Notes under the pieces: generated by a model
The model's database searches: none
What the model saw: only the letters and a program-made list of their open reading frames with translations
What the model was told of the DNA's origin: nothing
Made by a program: the position numbers and the translations under genes
NCBI RefSeq assembly: GCF_006715055.1
Contig: NZ_VFMN01000001.1
Span: forward strand, 3,844,001-3,908,000
Direction: 5' to 3'
Length of the DNA stretch: 64,000 bases
Source of the DNA: Lapillicoccus jejuensis
GTDB taxonomy: Bacteria; Actinomycetota; Actinomycetes; Actinomycetales; Dermatophilaceae
Shown: positions 26,010 through 34,800 of the stretch, in pieces
Numbering within the stretch: position 1 is the stretch's first letter
Layout of the letters: the number at the start of each line of letters is the position of its first letter

Positions 26010-27458
26010 ATGACCACCACGCTCCCCGGCCGGACGACCGTCCCGGCCGGAGCCCCGCTCGCCCTGCACCCGGACCGGCTGCTCCCGGCGGACCCCGGGG
26101 TCCGCGGCCTGGCCCGACAGCTGTACGACGAGGTCCGTGACCTGCCCATCGTGTCGCCGCACGGCCACGTGCCGGCGCAGCTGCTCCTCGACGACGAGCC
26201 GTTCACCGACCCGACGAGCCTGCTGCTCCAGCCCGACCACTACGTCACCCGGCTGCTGCACGCGTCCGGGGTGCCGCTGGAGGACCTCGGCGTCGGCCGC
26301 GGCCCGCTGCCCGAGGCGCAGGCCCGCGCCGCCTGGCGGCTGCTGTGCCGGCACTGGTCGGTCTTCCGCGGGACGCCGGTGCGGCTGTGGTTCGACGCCG
26401 AGCTGCACGACATCTTCGGCGTCCGCACCCGCCCGAGCGAGGACACCGCCGACGAGCTGTACGACGTCGTCGCCGCCCGCCTCGCGGACCCCGACCTGCG
26501 ACCCCGGGCGCTGCTGCGCCGCTTCCGCATCGACGTCCTCGCCACCACCGACGACCCGTGCGACGACCTCGCGGCCCACCGGGCCCTGCGCGAGCAGCCC
26601 GACGTGACGACCCGCGTGGTGCCCACCTTCCGGCCCGACGCCTACCTCGAGGCGGGACGGCCGGGGTGGGCGGCGCAGGTCGACCGGCTCGGGCGGGCGG
26701 CCGACACCGACGCGTCGTCGTACGACGGCTTCGTCGCGGCGCTCGAGTCGCGCCGGCGCCACTTCGTGGAGCACGGCGCGGTCTCCAGCGACCACAGCCA
26801 CCTCGACATCGGCACCGAGCCGATGGACCCCGCCGACGCCCGGCGGGTGCACGCCCTCGCGTTGCGCGGCGAGGCGACGCCGTCCGAGACCCTGGCCTAC
26901 CGGCGTCACCTGCTGCTCGAGATGGCCCGGATGGCCTGCGACGACGGCCTCGTCATGACCCTGCACCCCGGCAGCCTGCGCGGGCACCACGACCCGACGA
27001 CGAGGCGGTTCGGCGCCGACACCGGGCACGACATCCCGGTGACGGCGGAGTACACGCGGGCGCTGCGACCGCTGCTGGAGCGGTACGGCACCCACGCCGG
27101 CTTCCACCTCGTCCTCTTCACCCTCGACGCCACGGTCTTCAGCCGCGAGCTCGCGCCGCTCGCGGGTTTCTACCCGTCGGTCTTCGTCGGCGCGCCGTGG
27201 TGGTTCCTCGACAACCCCAGCGACATCCGCGGTTTCCAGCACGCGGTGACCGAGACGGCCGGCTTCAGCCGCCTGTCGGGGTTCATCGACGACACCCGGG
27301 CCTTCTGCTCGATCCCGGCCCGGCACGACATGTCGCGTCGGCTCGACGCCGGCTTCCTCGCCGGGCTGGTCGCCGAGCACCGACTCGACCTGGACGAGGC
27401 GCTCGAGACCGTGCGGGGGCTGAGCGTCGACCAGCCGCGGCGGGTGTTCAAGCTGTGA
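26010..27458 (+). CDS. uxaC: Uronate isomerase (glucuronate/galacturonate isomerase)
   Basis: 482 residues, normal for UxaC, an amidohydrolase-superfamily enzyme that converts D-glucuronate to D-fructuronate or D-galacturonate to D-tagaturonate. Signatures are the early SPHGHV metal site near residue 45, the middle SDHSHLD (where the family has a His-rich turn), LHPGSLRGHHD and the C-terminal GAPWWFLDNPSDIRGF and FIDDTRAF. It starts one base after the permease stop and overlaps the next gene (GTGA). Its presence makes a uronic acid the best guess for the operon's intermediate. Confidence 0.92.
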   Translation: MTTTLPGRTTVPAGAPLALHPDRLLPADPGVRGLARQLYDEVRDLPIVSPHGHVPAQLLLDDEPFTDPTSLLLQPDHYVTRLLHASGVPLEDLGVGRGPLPEAQARAAWRLLCRHWSVFRGTPVRLWFDAELHDIFGVRTRPSEDTADELYDVVAARLADPDLRPRALLRRFRIDVLATTDDPCDDLAAHRALREQPDVTTRVVPTFRPDAYLEAGRPGWAAQVDRLGRAADTDASSYDGFVAALESRRRHFVEHGAVSSDHSHLDIGTEPMDPADARRVHALALRGEATPSETLAYRRHLLLEMARMACDDGLVMTLHPGSLRGHHDPTTRRFGADTGHDIPVTAEYTRALRPLLERYGTHAGFHLVLFTLDATVFSRELAPLAGFYPSVFVGAPWWFLDNPSDIRGFQHAVTETAGFSRLSGFIDDTRAFCSIPARHDMSRRLDAGFLAGLVAEHRLDLDEALETVRGLSVDQPRRVFKL

Positions 27459-28828
27459 ACGGCGCCCCGCTCGGGCGCGCCGCCCGCGGCCTGCCCGCAT
27501 CGCCGGTCCGGATCGTCCACCTCGGGCTCGGCGGCTTCTCCCGGGCCCACCAGGTGTGGGCGACCGCGCACGCGAGCGACGCCGACGACTGGGGGGTCGC
27601 CGGCTTCACCGGCCGCAGCACCGCACTGGCGCAGCGGCTCACGGCGCAGGACGGGCTCTACACGCTCGTCACCCGTGCCGCCGACGGCGACCGGCTCGAG
27701 GTCGTGCCGAGCCTCGTCGAGGCGCGCGCCGGCGGGGACGTGGACAGGCTCGTCGGGCTCGTCGCCGACCCCGAGGTGCAGGTCGTCACCCTCACCGTCA
27801 CCGAGGCCGGCTACCACCGGGGGGACGGCGGGGCCGACCTCGCCCACCCGGCGGTGGCCGCCGACGTCGAGGCCCTCCGGGCGGGCCGCGTCGCCGACCT
27901 GGCCACCGCTCCCGGTCGGCTGGCCGCGGGCCTCGGCGCCCGGGCCCGCGCCGGGGTCGCCCCGCTCGCGGTCGTGCCCTGCGACAACCTGCCGGACAAC
28001 GCCGCCGTCGTCCGCGACGCCGTCACCGCGCTGGCCCGTGCCGCCGGCGACACCGACCTCCTCGGGTGGCTCGGCGGCGTCGGCTGGGTGACGACGATGG
28101 TCGACCGGATCACCCCGGCGACGACCGACGAGGACGTCGCCGACGTGCGCCGCCTCGGGGGGTACGACGACGCCGCGCCGGTCGTCACCGAGCCGTTCAC
28201 CGAGTGGGTTCTCGCCGGCTCCTTTCCCGGGAAGAGGCCGGCCTGGGAGAGCACCGGGGCGCGCTTCGTCGACGACGTGGCGCCGTACGAGCGCCGGAAG
28301 CTGTGGCTGCTCAACGGCGGTCACAGCCTGCTCGCCTACGTCGGCGGTGCGCGGGGCCACGCGACCGTCGCCGACGCCGTCGCCGACCCGGGGTGCCGGG
28401 CGCTGCTCGAGCAGTGGTGGGACGAGGCCGCGCCGGGGCTCACGGGGCTGCCCGAGGGCGACGTCCCCGCCTACCGCACCGCGCTCCTCGACCGCTTCAC
28501 CAACCCGCGGATCCGCCACCTGCTGGCCCAGATCGTCGCCGACGGCTCGCAGAAGCTGCCGGTCCGCATCCTGCCGACCCTGCGCGCCGCCCGCGCCGAG
28601 GGGCGGGTCCCGGTCGCCGCGGTGACCGTCCTCGGCGCCTGGGTCGCGCACCTGCGCGGCCACGGCACGCCCGTCCGGGACGCGGCCGCCGACCGGCTGC
28701 GAGACCTCGCGGGCGGCCCGCTCGACCGGGCCGTCCCCGCCGTCCTCGGCGCGCTCGACCCGGCCCTCGCCGACGATCCCGAGGTCGTCGCCGCGGTCCG
28801 GGCCGCCACCACCGACCTCCTCCCCTGA
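27455..28828 (+). CDS. Mannitol dehydrogenase-family reductase (fructuronate/tagaturonate reductase-like)
   Basis: 457 residues of the long-chain mannitol dehydrogenase family. The N-terminal Rossmann part begins IVHLGLGGFSRAHQ, and the signature PCDNLPDNAAVVRDAV and the catalytic Lys region ERRKLWLLNGGHSLLAY are clear. Next to uxaC the expected reaction is NADH-dependent reduction of fructuronate to mannonate (UxuB) or tagaturonate to altronate (UxaB). No mannonate or altronate dehydratase is in the operon, which leaves the following step open. Translationally coupled to uxaC. Confidence 0.88.
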   Translation: MNGAPLGRAARGLPASPVRIVHLGLGGFSRAHQVWATAHASDADDWGVAGFTGRSTALAQRLTAQDGLYTLVTRAADGDRLEVVPSLVEARAGGDVDRLVGLVADPEVQVVTLTVTEAGYHRGDGGADLAHPAVAADVEALRAGRVADLATAPGRLAAGLGARARAGVAPLAVVPCDNLPDNAAVVRDAVTALARAAGDTDLLGWLGGVGWVTTMVDRITPATTDEDVADVRRLGGYDDAAPVVTEPFTEWVLAGSFPGKRPAWESTGARFVDDVAPYERRKLWLLNGGHSLLAYVGGARGHATVADAVADPGCRALLEQWWDEAAPGLTGLPEGDVPAYRTALLDRFTNPRIRHLLAQIVADGSQKLPVRILPTLRAARAEGRVPVAAVTVLGAWVAHLRGHGTPVRDAAADRLRDLAGGPLDRAVPAVLGALDPALADDPEVVAAVRAATTDLLP

Positions 28829-28858
28829 CCCCCACCCGACCGTTCCAGGAGCACCGCC

Positions 28859-29686
28859 ATGTGGACCCTCTCCGGCTTCGCCGACGAGATCGACCCCGAC
28901 CTCGTCACCCAGTGCCGCGTCCTCACCGACCTCGGCATCACCTGGGTCGAGCTGCGCAGCGCCTGGGGGGTGAACGTCCTCGACCTCACCGACGAGCAGG
29001 TCGGCCAGGCGCAGGAGGTGCTGCGCGAGCACGGCATCCGGGTCTCCTCGATCGGTTCGCCCATCGGCAAGATCGGGATCCGCGACGACTTCGAGGAGCA
29101 CCTGGTCCGGATGGACCGGGCCCTGGAGGTCGCGCGGCGGTTCGAGGCGCCGTACATCCGGCTGTTCTCGTTCTTCATCCCCGAGGGCGAGGACCCCGCC
29201 GACCACCGCGACGAGGTGCTGCGGCGCATGCGCGCCCTCGCCGACCGGGCCGAGGGCACCGGCACCACCCTCCTGCACGAGAACGAGAAGGAGATCTACG
29301 GCGACGTGCCCGAGCGGGTGCTCGACCTCGTCACCTCCGTCGGCTCGCCCACCCTGCGCCTGGCCTGGGACTCGGCCAACTACGTCCAGTGCGGGGTCCG
29401 GCCCGTCACCCAGGGGTACGACGACCTGCGCCCCTTCACCGACTACATCCAGGTCAAGGACGCCCTGCTCGCCACCGGCGAGGTCGTCCCCAGCGGCGAG
29501 GGCGACGGCGAGGTGCGCGAGCTCGTCCGGCGGCTGCTCGCCGACGGCTACGACGGCTTCTTCTCGATGGAGCCGCACCTCGCCCGGACCACCAGCTACG
29601 GCGGCTTCTCCGGCGCCGACGAGTTCGTCCGCGCCACCAAGGCCTTCACCGCCATCCTCGACTCCGAAGGAGCCACCTTCCAGTGA
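28859..29686 (+). CDS. TIM-barrel sugar isomerase/epimerase (xylose isomerase-like superfamily) 1
   Basis: 275 residues, a complete xylose-isomerase-like TIM barrel. Candidate metal ligands are Glu in LLHENEKE, Asp in LAWDSANY and Glu in FSMEPHL; the usual His of the HxKD motif is Gln here (IQVKDAL), which is unusual. Members of this superfamily are isomerases, epimerases, dehydratases or deglycosylating lyases. It follows the reductase after 30 bases with its own CAGGAG site and overlaps the next oxidoreductase gene by four bases, so the two probably work in sequence. Confidence 0.8.
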   Translation: MWTLSGFADEIDPDLVTQCRVLTDLGITWVELRSAWGVNVLDLTDEQVGQAQEVLREHGIRVSSIGSPIGKIGIRDDFEEHLVRMDRALEVARRFEAPYIRLFSFFIPEGEDPADHRDEVLRRMRALADRAEGTGTTLLHENEKEIYGDVPERVLDLVTSVGSPTLRLAWDSANYVQCGVRPVTQGYDDLRPFTDYIQVKDALLATGEVVPSGEGDGEVRELVRRLLADGYDGFFSMEPHLARTTSYGGFSGADEFVRATKAFTAILDSEGATFQ

Positions 29687-30774
29687 GCACCACCACCTCC
29701 CCCGCCGGAGCCGCTCCGCTCCGGTTCGCCATCGTCGGGGCCGGCGTCATCGGTGCCGTCCACGCGCAGGCCCTCGCCGAGCTGCCGGACGAGGCGCGGC
29801 TCGTCGCCGTCGTCGACGCCGACGCCGCCAAGGCGCAGGCCCTCGCCGAGCGGTACGGCGTCGCCGTCGCCACCGACGACCTCGCGGCGGTCCTGGCCCG
29901 CGACGACGTCGACGCCGTCACCGTGTGCACACCGAGCGGCCTGCACGCGGACGTCGCCGTCGCCGCCCTCGACGCCGGCAAGGACGTCGTCGTCGAGAAG
30001 CCGATCGACGTCACCCTCGAGGCGGCCGACGCGATCATCGCCGCGGAGCAGCGCTCCGGGCGAACCGTCGCGGTCATCTCGCAGCACCGCTTCGACCGCT
30101 CGACGGAGAAGGTCCTCGCTGCCCTCGAGGCGGGCCGGCTCGGGTCGGTGACCTCGGCGATCGCCTCGCACGCCTGGTGGCGCGGCCAGAGCTACTACGA
30201 CTCCGGCGAGTGGCGCGGCACCTGGGCCCTCGACGGCGGCGGCGCCACGATGAACCAGACCGTCCACACCATCAACCTGCTCATCACCGCGGTCGGCACC
30301 CCCGTCGAGGTCTTCGCGCACACCGCGTGCCTGGCCCACGAGCGGATCGAGGTCGAGGACACCGCGGTCGCCGTCGTCCGGTTCGCCTCCGGCGCGCTCG
30401 GCGTCATCCACGCGACGACGGCGGCCTACCCCGGTCTCGACGCGCGGCTGTCGGTCTACGGCACGAAGGGCTCGGCCGTCATCTCCGACGACGCGCTCGT
30501 CTTCGTCCACGAGACGGACGGGGAGGCGAAGGAGATCGCCATGTCGGAGAAGACCGGCAGCAACCAGGTCACCGACGCGGACGCGCTCGGCCCGGACGAC
30601 GCCGGCCTCGGCAAGGCGCACCGCGCGCAGCTGGTCGACTTCGTCGCCGCCGTCCGCGAGGGCCGGGCCCCGCGGGTGACGACGCAGGACGCGCGGACCA
30701 CGCTGGCCGTCATCCTCGCCATGTACGAGTCGGCGCGCACCGGGAAGCCGGTCGCCCTGGGAGGTGCGGCATGA
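29683..30774 (+). CDS. Gfo/Idh/MocA-family oxidoreductase 1
   Basis: 363 residues. An N-terminal Rossmann fold (FAIVGAGVIGAVHA) is followed by the EKP motif (VVEKPIDVTLE, near 105) and the C-terminal Gfo/Idh/MocA sheet with ATMNQTVHTINLL (candidate catalytic His). These NAD(P)-dependent enzymes oxidise or reduce sugar hydroxyls, often at C3 of glucosides or on inositols. The GTG overlaps the preceding isomerase stop and its own stop overlaps the next isomerase start, so this is the middle of a tightly coupled block. Confidence 0.88.
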   Translation: MSTTTSPAGAAPLRFAIVGAGVIGAVHAQALAELPDEARLVAVVDADAAKAQALAERYGVAVATDDLAAVLARDDVDAVTVCTPSGLHADVAVAALDAGKDVVVEKPIDVTLEAADAIIAAEQRSGRTVAVISQHRFDRSTEKVLAALEAGRLGSVTSAIASHAWWRGQSYYDSGEWRGTWALDGGGATMNQTVHTINLLITAVGTPVEVFAHTACLAHERIEVEDTAVAVVRFASGALGVIHATTAAYPGLDARLSVYGTKGSAVISDDALVFVHETDGEAKEIAMSEKTGSNQVTDADALGPDDAGLGKAHRAQLVDFVAAVREGRAPRVTTQDARTTLAVILAMYESARTGKPVALGGAA

Positions 30775-31658
30775 GCGGGCGCCGGCTGGCCGTCAACCCG
30801 ATCTCCTACTGGCTGAAGGGCGGCAAGACCGTCGCCACCCTCGGCGCCGCGTTCGATGAGCTGTCGGCCATCGGCTACACCGCGGTCAAGGCGGACGTGC
30901 CCACCGACCTCGACGCGGCGTCGTACGTCGGCTGGCTCGCGGGCTACGGGCTGGAGCCCGCCCTCAGCCTGTTCCCCGGGTCGTGGGCGGACGCGTCGCG
31001 GCACGCGGAGGTCGCGCGGGCGGCGGGCGAGTACGCCGCCCAGCAGGCGTCGCTGGGGATGACCGTCTGCATGGTCTCGACGACGGAGCCGCGCGACCAC
31101 GCCCGGCAGGTCCACCCGGCCGTCGGGGCGGACTTCGACGCGGGCCGGCTGGCCACCGTCGTCGACGGCATCGGCGCGACCTGCGAGGCGATGCGGGCCG
31201 AGGGCGTGCTCGCCGCGCTGCACCCGCACGTCGGTGGCTGGGTCGAGACCGAGGAGGAGGTCCGCGCCGTCCTCGACGGGGTCGGGCCCGACCTGCTCGC
31301 CTTCGGCCCCGACACCGGGCACCTGGCCTGGGCGGGGGCCGACGTGGTGGGCGTCCTGCGCGACCACTCCTCGCGGATCGTCGGCTGCCACCTCAAGGAC
31401 GTCTTCGCCGAGGGCGTCGAGCGGGCCAGGCGGGAGGACCTGTCGTACCAGGACGCGACGCTGCCCGGGAGCCTGTGGGCCGAGCCGGGCACCGGGTCGG
31501 TCGACCTCGACGCCTGCGTCGCCGCGTTCCCCCCGGACTACGACGGCGACTTCATGATCGAGGTCGACGTCCCGTCGGTCCCGGACCGGGAGTGCCACGA
31601 GATCGCCCACCGATGGGCCGTGGAGCACCTGCCGCTCGGCGAGGTCGCCCACCGGTGA
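30771..31658 (+). CDS. TIM-barrel sugar isomerase/epimerase 2 (IolE-like)
   Basis: 295 residues, xylose isomerase-like barrel. The start LAVNPISYW and the segments HPHVGGWVETEEE, GPDTGHLAWAGAD, CHLKDV and MIEVDVP closely follow the layout of inosose dehydratase IolE, and the metal-ligand positions look intact. It may dehydrate a keto-sugar or keto-inositol, or act on a 3-keto-glycoside. No other inositol genes accompany it, so inositol breakdown is not supported. It overlaps both neighbours by four bases. Confidence 0.82.
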   Translation: MSGRRLAVNPISYWLKGGKTVATLGAAFDELSAIGYTAVKADVPTDLDAASYVGWLAGYGLEPALSLFPGSWADASRHAEVARAAGEYAAQQASLGMTVCMVSTTEPRDHARQVHPAVGADFDAGRLATVVDGIGATCEAMRAEGVLAALHPHVGGWVETEEEVRAVLDGVGPDLLAFGPDTGHLAWAGADVVGVLRDHSSRIVGCHLKDVFAEGVERARREDLSYQDATLPGSLWAEPGTGSVDLDACVAAFPPDYDGDFMIEVDVPSVPDRECHEIAHRWAVEHLPLGEVAHR

Positions 31659-32698
31659 CCGTCGAGCAGGGGCCGCCGCTTCGGGTCGCCGTCGTCGGGC
31701 TCGGCGACATCTCCGGCGTCCACCTCGACGCGGTCGCGGCCAGCCCGCACGGCGGGCTGGTCGCCGTCGCCGACCTCGACGAGGCCCGGGCGACCACCGT
31801 CGGGGCGGTGCGCGGGGTGGCGTCGTACGGCGGCGGCGATGGTCTCGACGCGCTCGAGGCGATGGTCGAGCGGGAGTCGCCCGACGTCGTCCACGTCTGC
31901 ACGCCGCACGACCGGCACGCGCCGATGGCGACCTGGCTGCTCGAGCAGGGCGTCCACGTGCTCCTCGAGAAGCCGTCGGCGCACACCCTGGCCGGGGCCG
32001 AGGCGCTCGTCGAGGTCGCCGCGCGCAGCGACGCCCAGCTCGGGCTGTGCTTCCAGAACCGCTACAACACCGCGGCCCGGGCGCTGCGCGACCTGCTCGA
32101 CGACGGCTCGCTCGGGGCGCCGTACGCCGGGCGCGGCGTCGTCACCTGGCGGCGCGAGGCGGCGTACTACGCGCGCAGCCCGTGGCGCGGGCGGTGGGCG
32201 GAGGCCGGCGGCGGGGTGCTGGCCAACCAGGCGATCCACACCCTCGACCTGCTGCTGTGGTACCTCGGCGACGCGGCCGACGTCGAGGGGACGGCGCTGC
32301 GGCTCGCGCTCGACGGGGTGGTCGAGGTCGAGGACACCGCGACGTTCCGGGTGCGGCACGACGGCGGGGCGACGTCGGTGTTCTGGGCGACCAACGGGCA
32401 CCTCGCCGACTCCCCCGTGCTCGTCGAGCTGCTGCTGCGCGGGGACGACGGCCAGGCGGTGGCGCGGCTCGAGACCGACCTCGTCGTCACCCGCCCGGAC
32501 GGGCGCGAGGAGACGACCCGGGAGCCGGTCCTCGCGACCGGTGAGCGCGCCTACTGGGGCGTCTCGCACGACCGGCTCGTCGCGGACTTCCACGCGCACG
32601 TCCGCGACGGGAGGCCGTTCTGGATCGGGGCCGAGGACGGCGCGCGGGCCATGCGGGTGCTCGAGACGGTGTACGCGGCGTCGGGGCTGCGCGGCTGA
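31655..32698 (+). CDS. Gfo/Idh/MocA-family oxidoreductase 2
   Basis: 347 residues. Rossmann start VAVVGLGDISGVH, EKP motif in LLEKPSAHTLAGAE (near 105), and NQAIHTLDLLLWYLG in the substrate domain. It differs clearly from oxidoreductase 1 and is not a recent duplicate. As the last gene of the nine-gene operon it forms, with the preceding barrel protein, the second isomerase-plus-oxidoreductase pair. The exact substrate is unknown; a sugar, keto-sugar or sugar acid is likely. Confidence 0.87.
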   Translation: MTVEQGPPLRVAVVGLGDISGVHLDAVAASPHGGLVAVADLDEARATTVGAVRGVASYGGGDGLDALEAMVERESPDVVHVCTPHDRHAPMATWLLEQGVHVLLEKPSAHTLAGAEALVEVAARSDAQLGLCFQNRYNTAARALRDLLDDGSLGAPYAGRGVVTWRREAAYYARSPWRGRWAEAGGGVLANQAIHTLDLLLWYLGDAADVEGTALRLALDGVVEVEDTATFRVRHDGGATSVFWATNGHLADSPVLVELLLRGDDGQAVARLETDLVVTRPDGREETTREPVLATGERAYWGVSHDRLVADFHAHVRDGRPFWIGAEDGARAMRVLETVYAASGLRG

Positions 32699-32721
32699 GC
32701 CGGGCCCATGGGTGGCGTCCC

Positions 32722-32727
32722 TATGAT
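32722..32727 (+). promoter_or_regulatory. Possible -10 box before lacI
   Basis: TATGAT, 48 bases before the ATG of the LacI gene. It could give the regulator its own transcript beside read-through from the operon. Confidence 0.35.
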
Positions 32728-32775
32728 GCGAGGAGCCCCGTCGGGGGGGACCACCGCAGGGACACAGGACCACGC

Positions 32776-33834
32776 ATGCCGCACCGGGACGACGACGTCC
32801 CGTCCGGCCCGACCGGGGCCGGCGGGAGCACACGGCCGCCGACGATCTACGACGTCGCGCGGCACGCGGGGGTGGCGGCCTCGACGGTGTCGCGGGCGCT
32901 GGCCCGACCGGGGCGGGTCAACGCGGCGACGGCCGAGCGGGTCCGGGACGCCGCGCGGGCGCTGGGATACCGCAGCGCCCCGGTGAGCGGGGCGCCGTCG
33001 CGGGTGACGACGAAGGTCATCGCGCTGTCGATCGCCGACGTGACCAACCCGTTCTACGTCGAGATCATCCGCGGGGCGCAGGTGGCCGCGGGAGAGGCCG
33101 ACTACACGATGATGCTCGTCGACGGGCAGGAGTCCGACACCTACGAGCGGGGCGCGCTGGCCCGGGCGCTGCCGGCCGTCGAGGGCGTCCTCATGACGTC
33201 GAGCCGCCTCACCGACACGGCGATCCGCACCGTGGCCAAGCAGAAGGCCACCGTCGTCCTCAACCGGGTGCTCAGCGACGTGTCGTCCATCGTCACCGAC
33301 AACCACAGCGGCACGCAGCAGGCCGTCGCCCTGCTGACCGGGCTGGGCCACCGGTCCATGGCCTACGTCGCCGGGCCGGAGGCGTCGTGGGCCGACGGCG
33401 ACCGGTGGCGCGGGCTGCTCGCGGCCGCGCAGGAGCACGGCGTGCACGCCAAGCGCCACGGGCCCTACGCCCCGACCGTCGACGGCGGCGTGCAGGCCGG
33501 GCGCGACCTGCTCGAGCACCGCCCGACCGCCGTCGTCGCCTACAACGACCAGATGGCCATCGGCGTGCTGCAGCTGCTCGCCGCGCGGGGCGTGGCGGTC
33601 CCCGGGGAGGTCAGCGTCGTGGGGTTCGACGACATCTTCGCGGCGCGGCTCGTCACCCCGCCCCTGACGACGGTGGCCGCGCCGCTGCGGCAGATGGGCG
33701 AGATCGCCGTGCGCAACCTGCTGGCCGTCATCGGTGGTGCGCGGCCGACCAGCGGCGAGCCGCTCGTCGTCCCCACTCACCTGCAGGAGCGCGGGTCGCA
33801 CGGCCCGGCCCCCAAGGCGGCCCGCCGCCGCTGA
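32776..33834 (+). CDS. LacI-family transcriptional regulator
   Basis: 352 residues. The DNA-binding part TIYDVARHAGVAASTVSRAL (about 24-43) is a canonical LacI helix-turn-helix, with hinge helix region near 75, followed by a periplasmic-binding-protein-like sensor (IADVTNPFYVEIIRGAQ, YNDQMAIGVLQLL, VSVVGFDDI). Placed between the sugar operon and the lar operon, it is the natural regulator of both; a consensus LacI site lies before the sugar operon and a related site before larE. The ligand is probably a sugar or sugar acid from this pathway (inference). Confidence 0.9.
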   Translation: MPHRDDDVPSGPTGAGGSTRPPTIYDVARHAGVAASTVSRALARPGRVNAATAERVRDAARALGYRSAPVSGAPSRVTTKVIALSIADVTNPFYVEIIRGAQVAAGEADYTMMLVDGQESDTYERGALARALPAVEGVLMTSSRLTDTAIRTVAKQKATVVLNRVLSDVSSIVTDNHSGTQQAVALLTGLGHRSMAYVAGPEASWADGDRWRGLLAAAQEHGVHAKRHGPYAPTVDGGVQAGRDLLEHRPTAVVAYNDQMAIGVLQLLAARGVAVPGEVSVVGFDDIFAARLVTPPLTTVAAPLRQMGEIAVRNLLAVIGGARPTSGEPLVVPTHLQERGSHGPAPKAARRR

Positions 33835-33878
33835 GGAGACGACTGCTTGTGGTGGTGGCCATGTGGGCGACGCGCCGT

Positions 33879-33926
33879 GGCAAGGAGTGGCAACCGATGG
33901 CGAGCGGGCGAGGCGCTGGGTAGCGT
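33879..33926 (+). promoter_or_regulatory. Promoter of the lar operon with sugar-operon-like motif
   Basis: GGCAAG at 33879 and GGCAACCG at 33889 repeat the 10-base pitch seen at 22639-22656; 15 of 18 bases agree. A TAGCGT -10 box (33921-33926) ends seven bases before the larE ATG, so the transcript is probably leaderless. The LacI half-site GCAACCG is present but the right half is degenerate. Confidence 0.6.
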
Positions 33927-33933
33927 CGCGAGC

Positions 33934-34800
33934 ATGACCGCTCCCTCCCTCGCGCAGGCCGTGACGGCCGTCCGCACGAGCCTCTCCCCGCACCTCGACG
34001 ACGCGGCCGGGGGCGGTCGCCTCGGGGTCGCCTTCTCGGGGGGCGTCGACTCGACCCTGCTCGTCGCCCTCGCCCAGCAGGCCCTCGGTCCGCAGCGGGT
34101 CGTCGCCGTCCTCGCCGTCTCGGCGAGCCTCGCCGCGCGCGAGCGGCGCGAGGCGCGTCGCGTCGCCGCGCACCTGGCCGTGCCGCTCGTCGAGGTCGTC
34201 ACCCGCGAGCTCGACGACCCGGCCTACCGGGCCAACGCCGCGGACCGCTGCTACTTCTGCAAGCACGAGCTGTTCCAGCGGATCGACGACGACCTCGCGG
34301 CGGCGCACGGTCTCGTCGCGGTCGCCTACGGCGAGAACGCCGACGACGTACGACGCCCCGACCGCCCGGGCGCGCGCGCCGCCACCGACCACGGCGTCCT
34401 GCGCCCGCTCGCCGACGCCGGCCTGACCAAGGACGACGTCCGCCGGCTCGCCCGCGAGCTCGGGCTGCCGACCGCGGACAAGCCGGCCGCCCCGTGCCTG
34501 GCCTCCCGGATCCCCCACCACACCCCCGTCACCGCGCAGGCGCTGCAGCAGGTCGAGCGGGCCGAGCAAGCACTGCACGATCTGGGTCTCACCGAGCTGC
34601 GCGTGCGCCACCACGACGACCTGGGCCGGGTCGAGCTCGGGGCGGCGGCGCTGTCCGCGGTGCGGGCGGACGAGTCGCTGCACGACGCGGTCGTCGCGGC
34701 CGTCGTCGGGGCGGGCTACGCCCGGGCCGAGGTCGACGGGCGCGGGCTGCGGTCGGGCGCGTTCACGATGCTCGAGCTGACGGCGCGGCCGTCGGCATGA
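33934..34800 (+). CDS. larE: Nickel-pincer cofactor sulfur transferase LarE
   Basis: 288 residues. The ATP pyrophosphatase loop SGGVDSTLL (near 36) activates the pyridinium carboxylates made by LarB for sulfur insertion. The conserved cysteine is in PCLASRIP (Cys188), the position of the sacrificial cysteine of Lactobacillus LarE. There is in addition a CxxC pair, RCYFCK (Cys106, Cys109). Three such cysteines are known from the LarE class that carries a [4Fe-4S] cluster and can use sulfide catalytically instead of giving up a protein cysteine, so this enzyme probably belongs there. Stop and larB start overlap by four bases. Confidence 0.93.
   Translation: MTAPSLAQAVTAVRTSLSPHLDDAAGGGRLGVAFSGGVDSTLLVALAQQALGPQRVVAVLAVSASLAARERREARRVAAHLAVPLVEVVTRELDDPAYRANAADRCYFCKHELFQRIDDDLAAAHGLVAVAYGENADDVRRPDRPGARAATDHGVLRPLADAGLTKDDVRRLARELGLPTADKPAAPCLASRIPHHTPVTAQALQQVERAEQALHDLGLTELRVRHHDDLGRVELGAAALSAVRADESLHDAVVAAVVGAGYARAEVDGRGLRSGAFTMLELTARPSA

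Noticed and set aside
30771-31658. Inositol catabolic operon
   Set aside because: The IolE-like protein and Gfo/Idh genes would fit, but IolB, IolC, IolD and IolA are absent and uxaC is present, so uronate or glycoside use is more likely.
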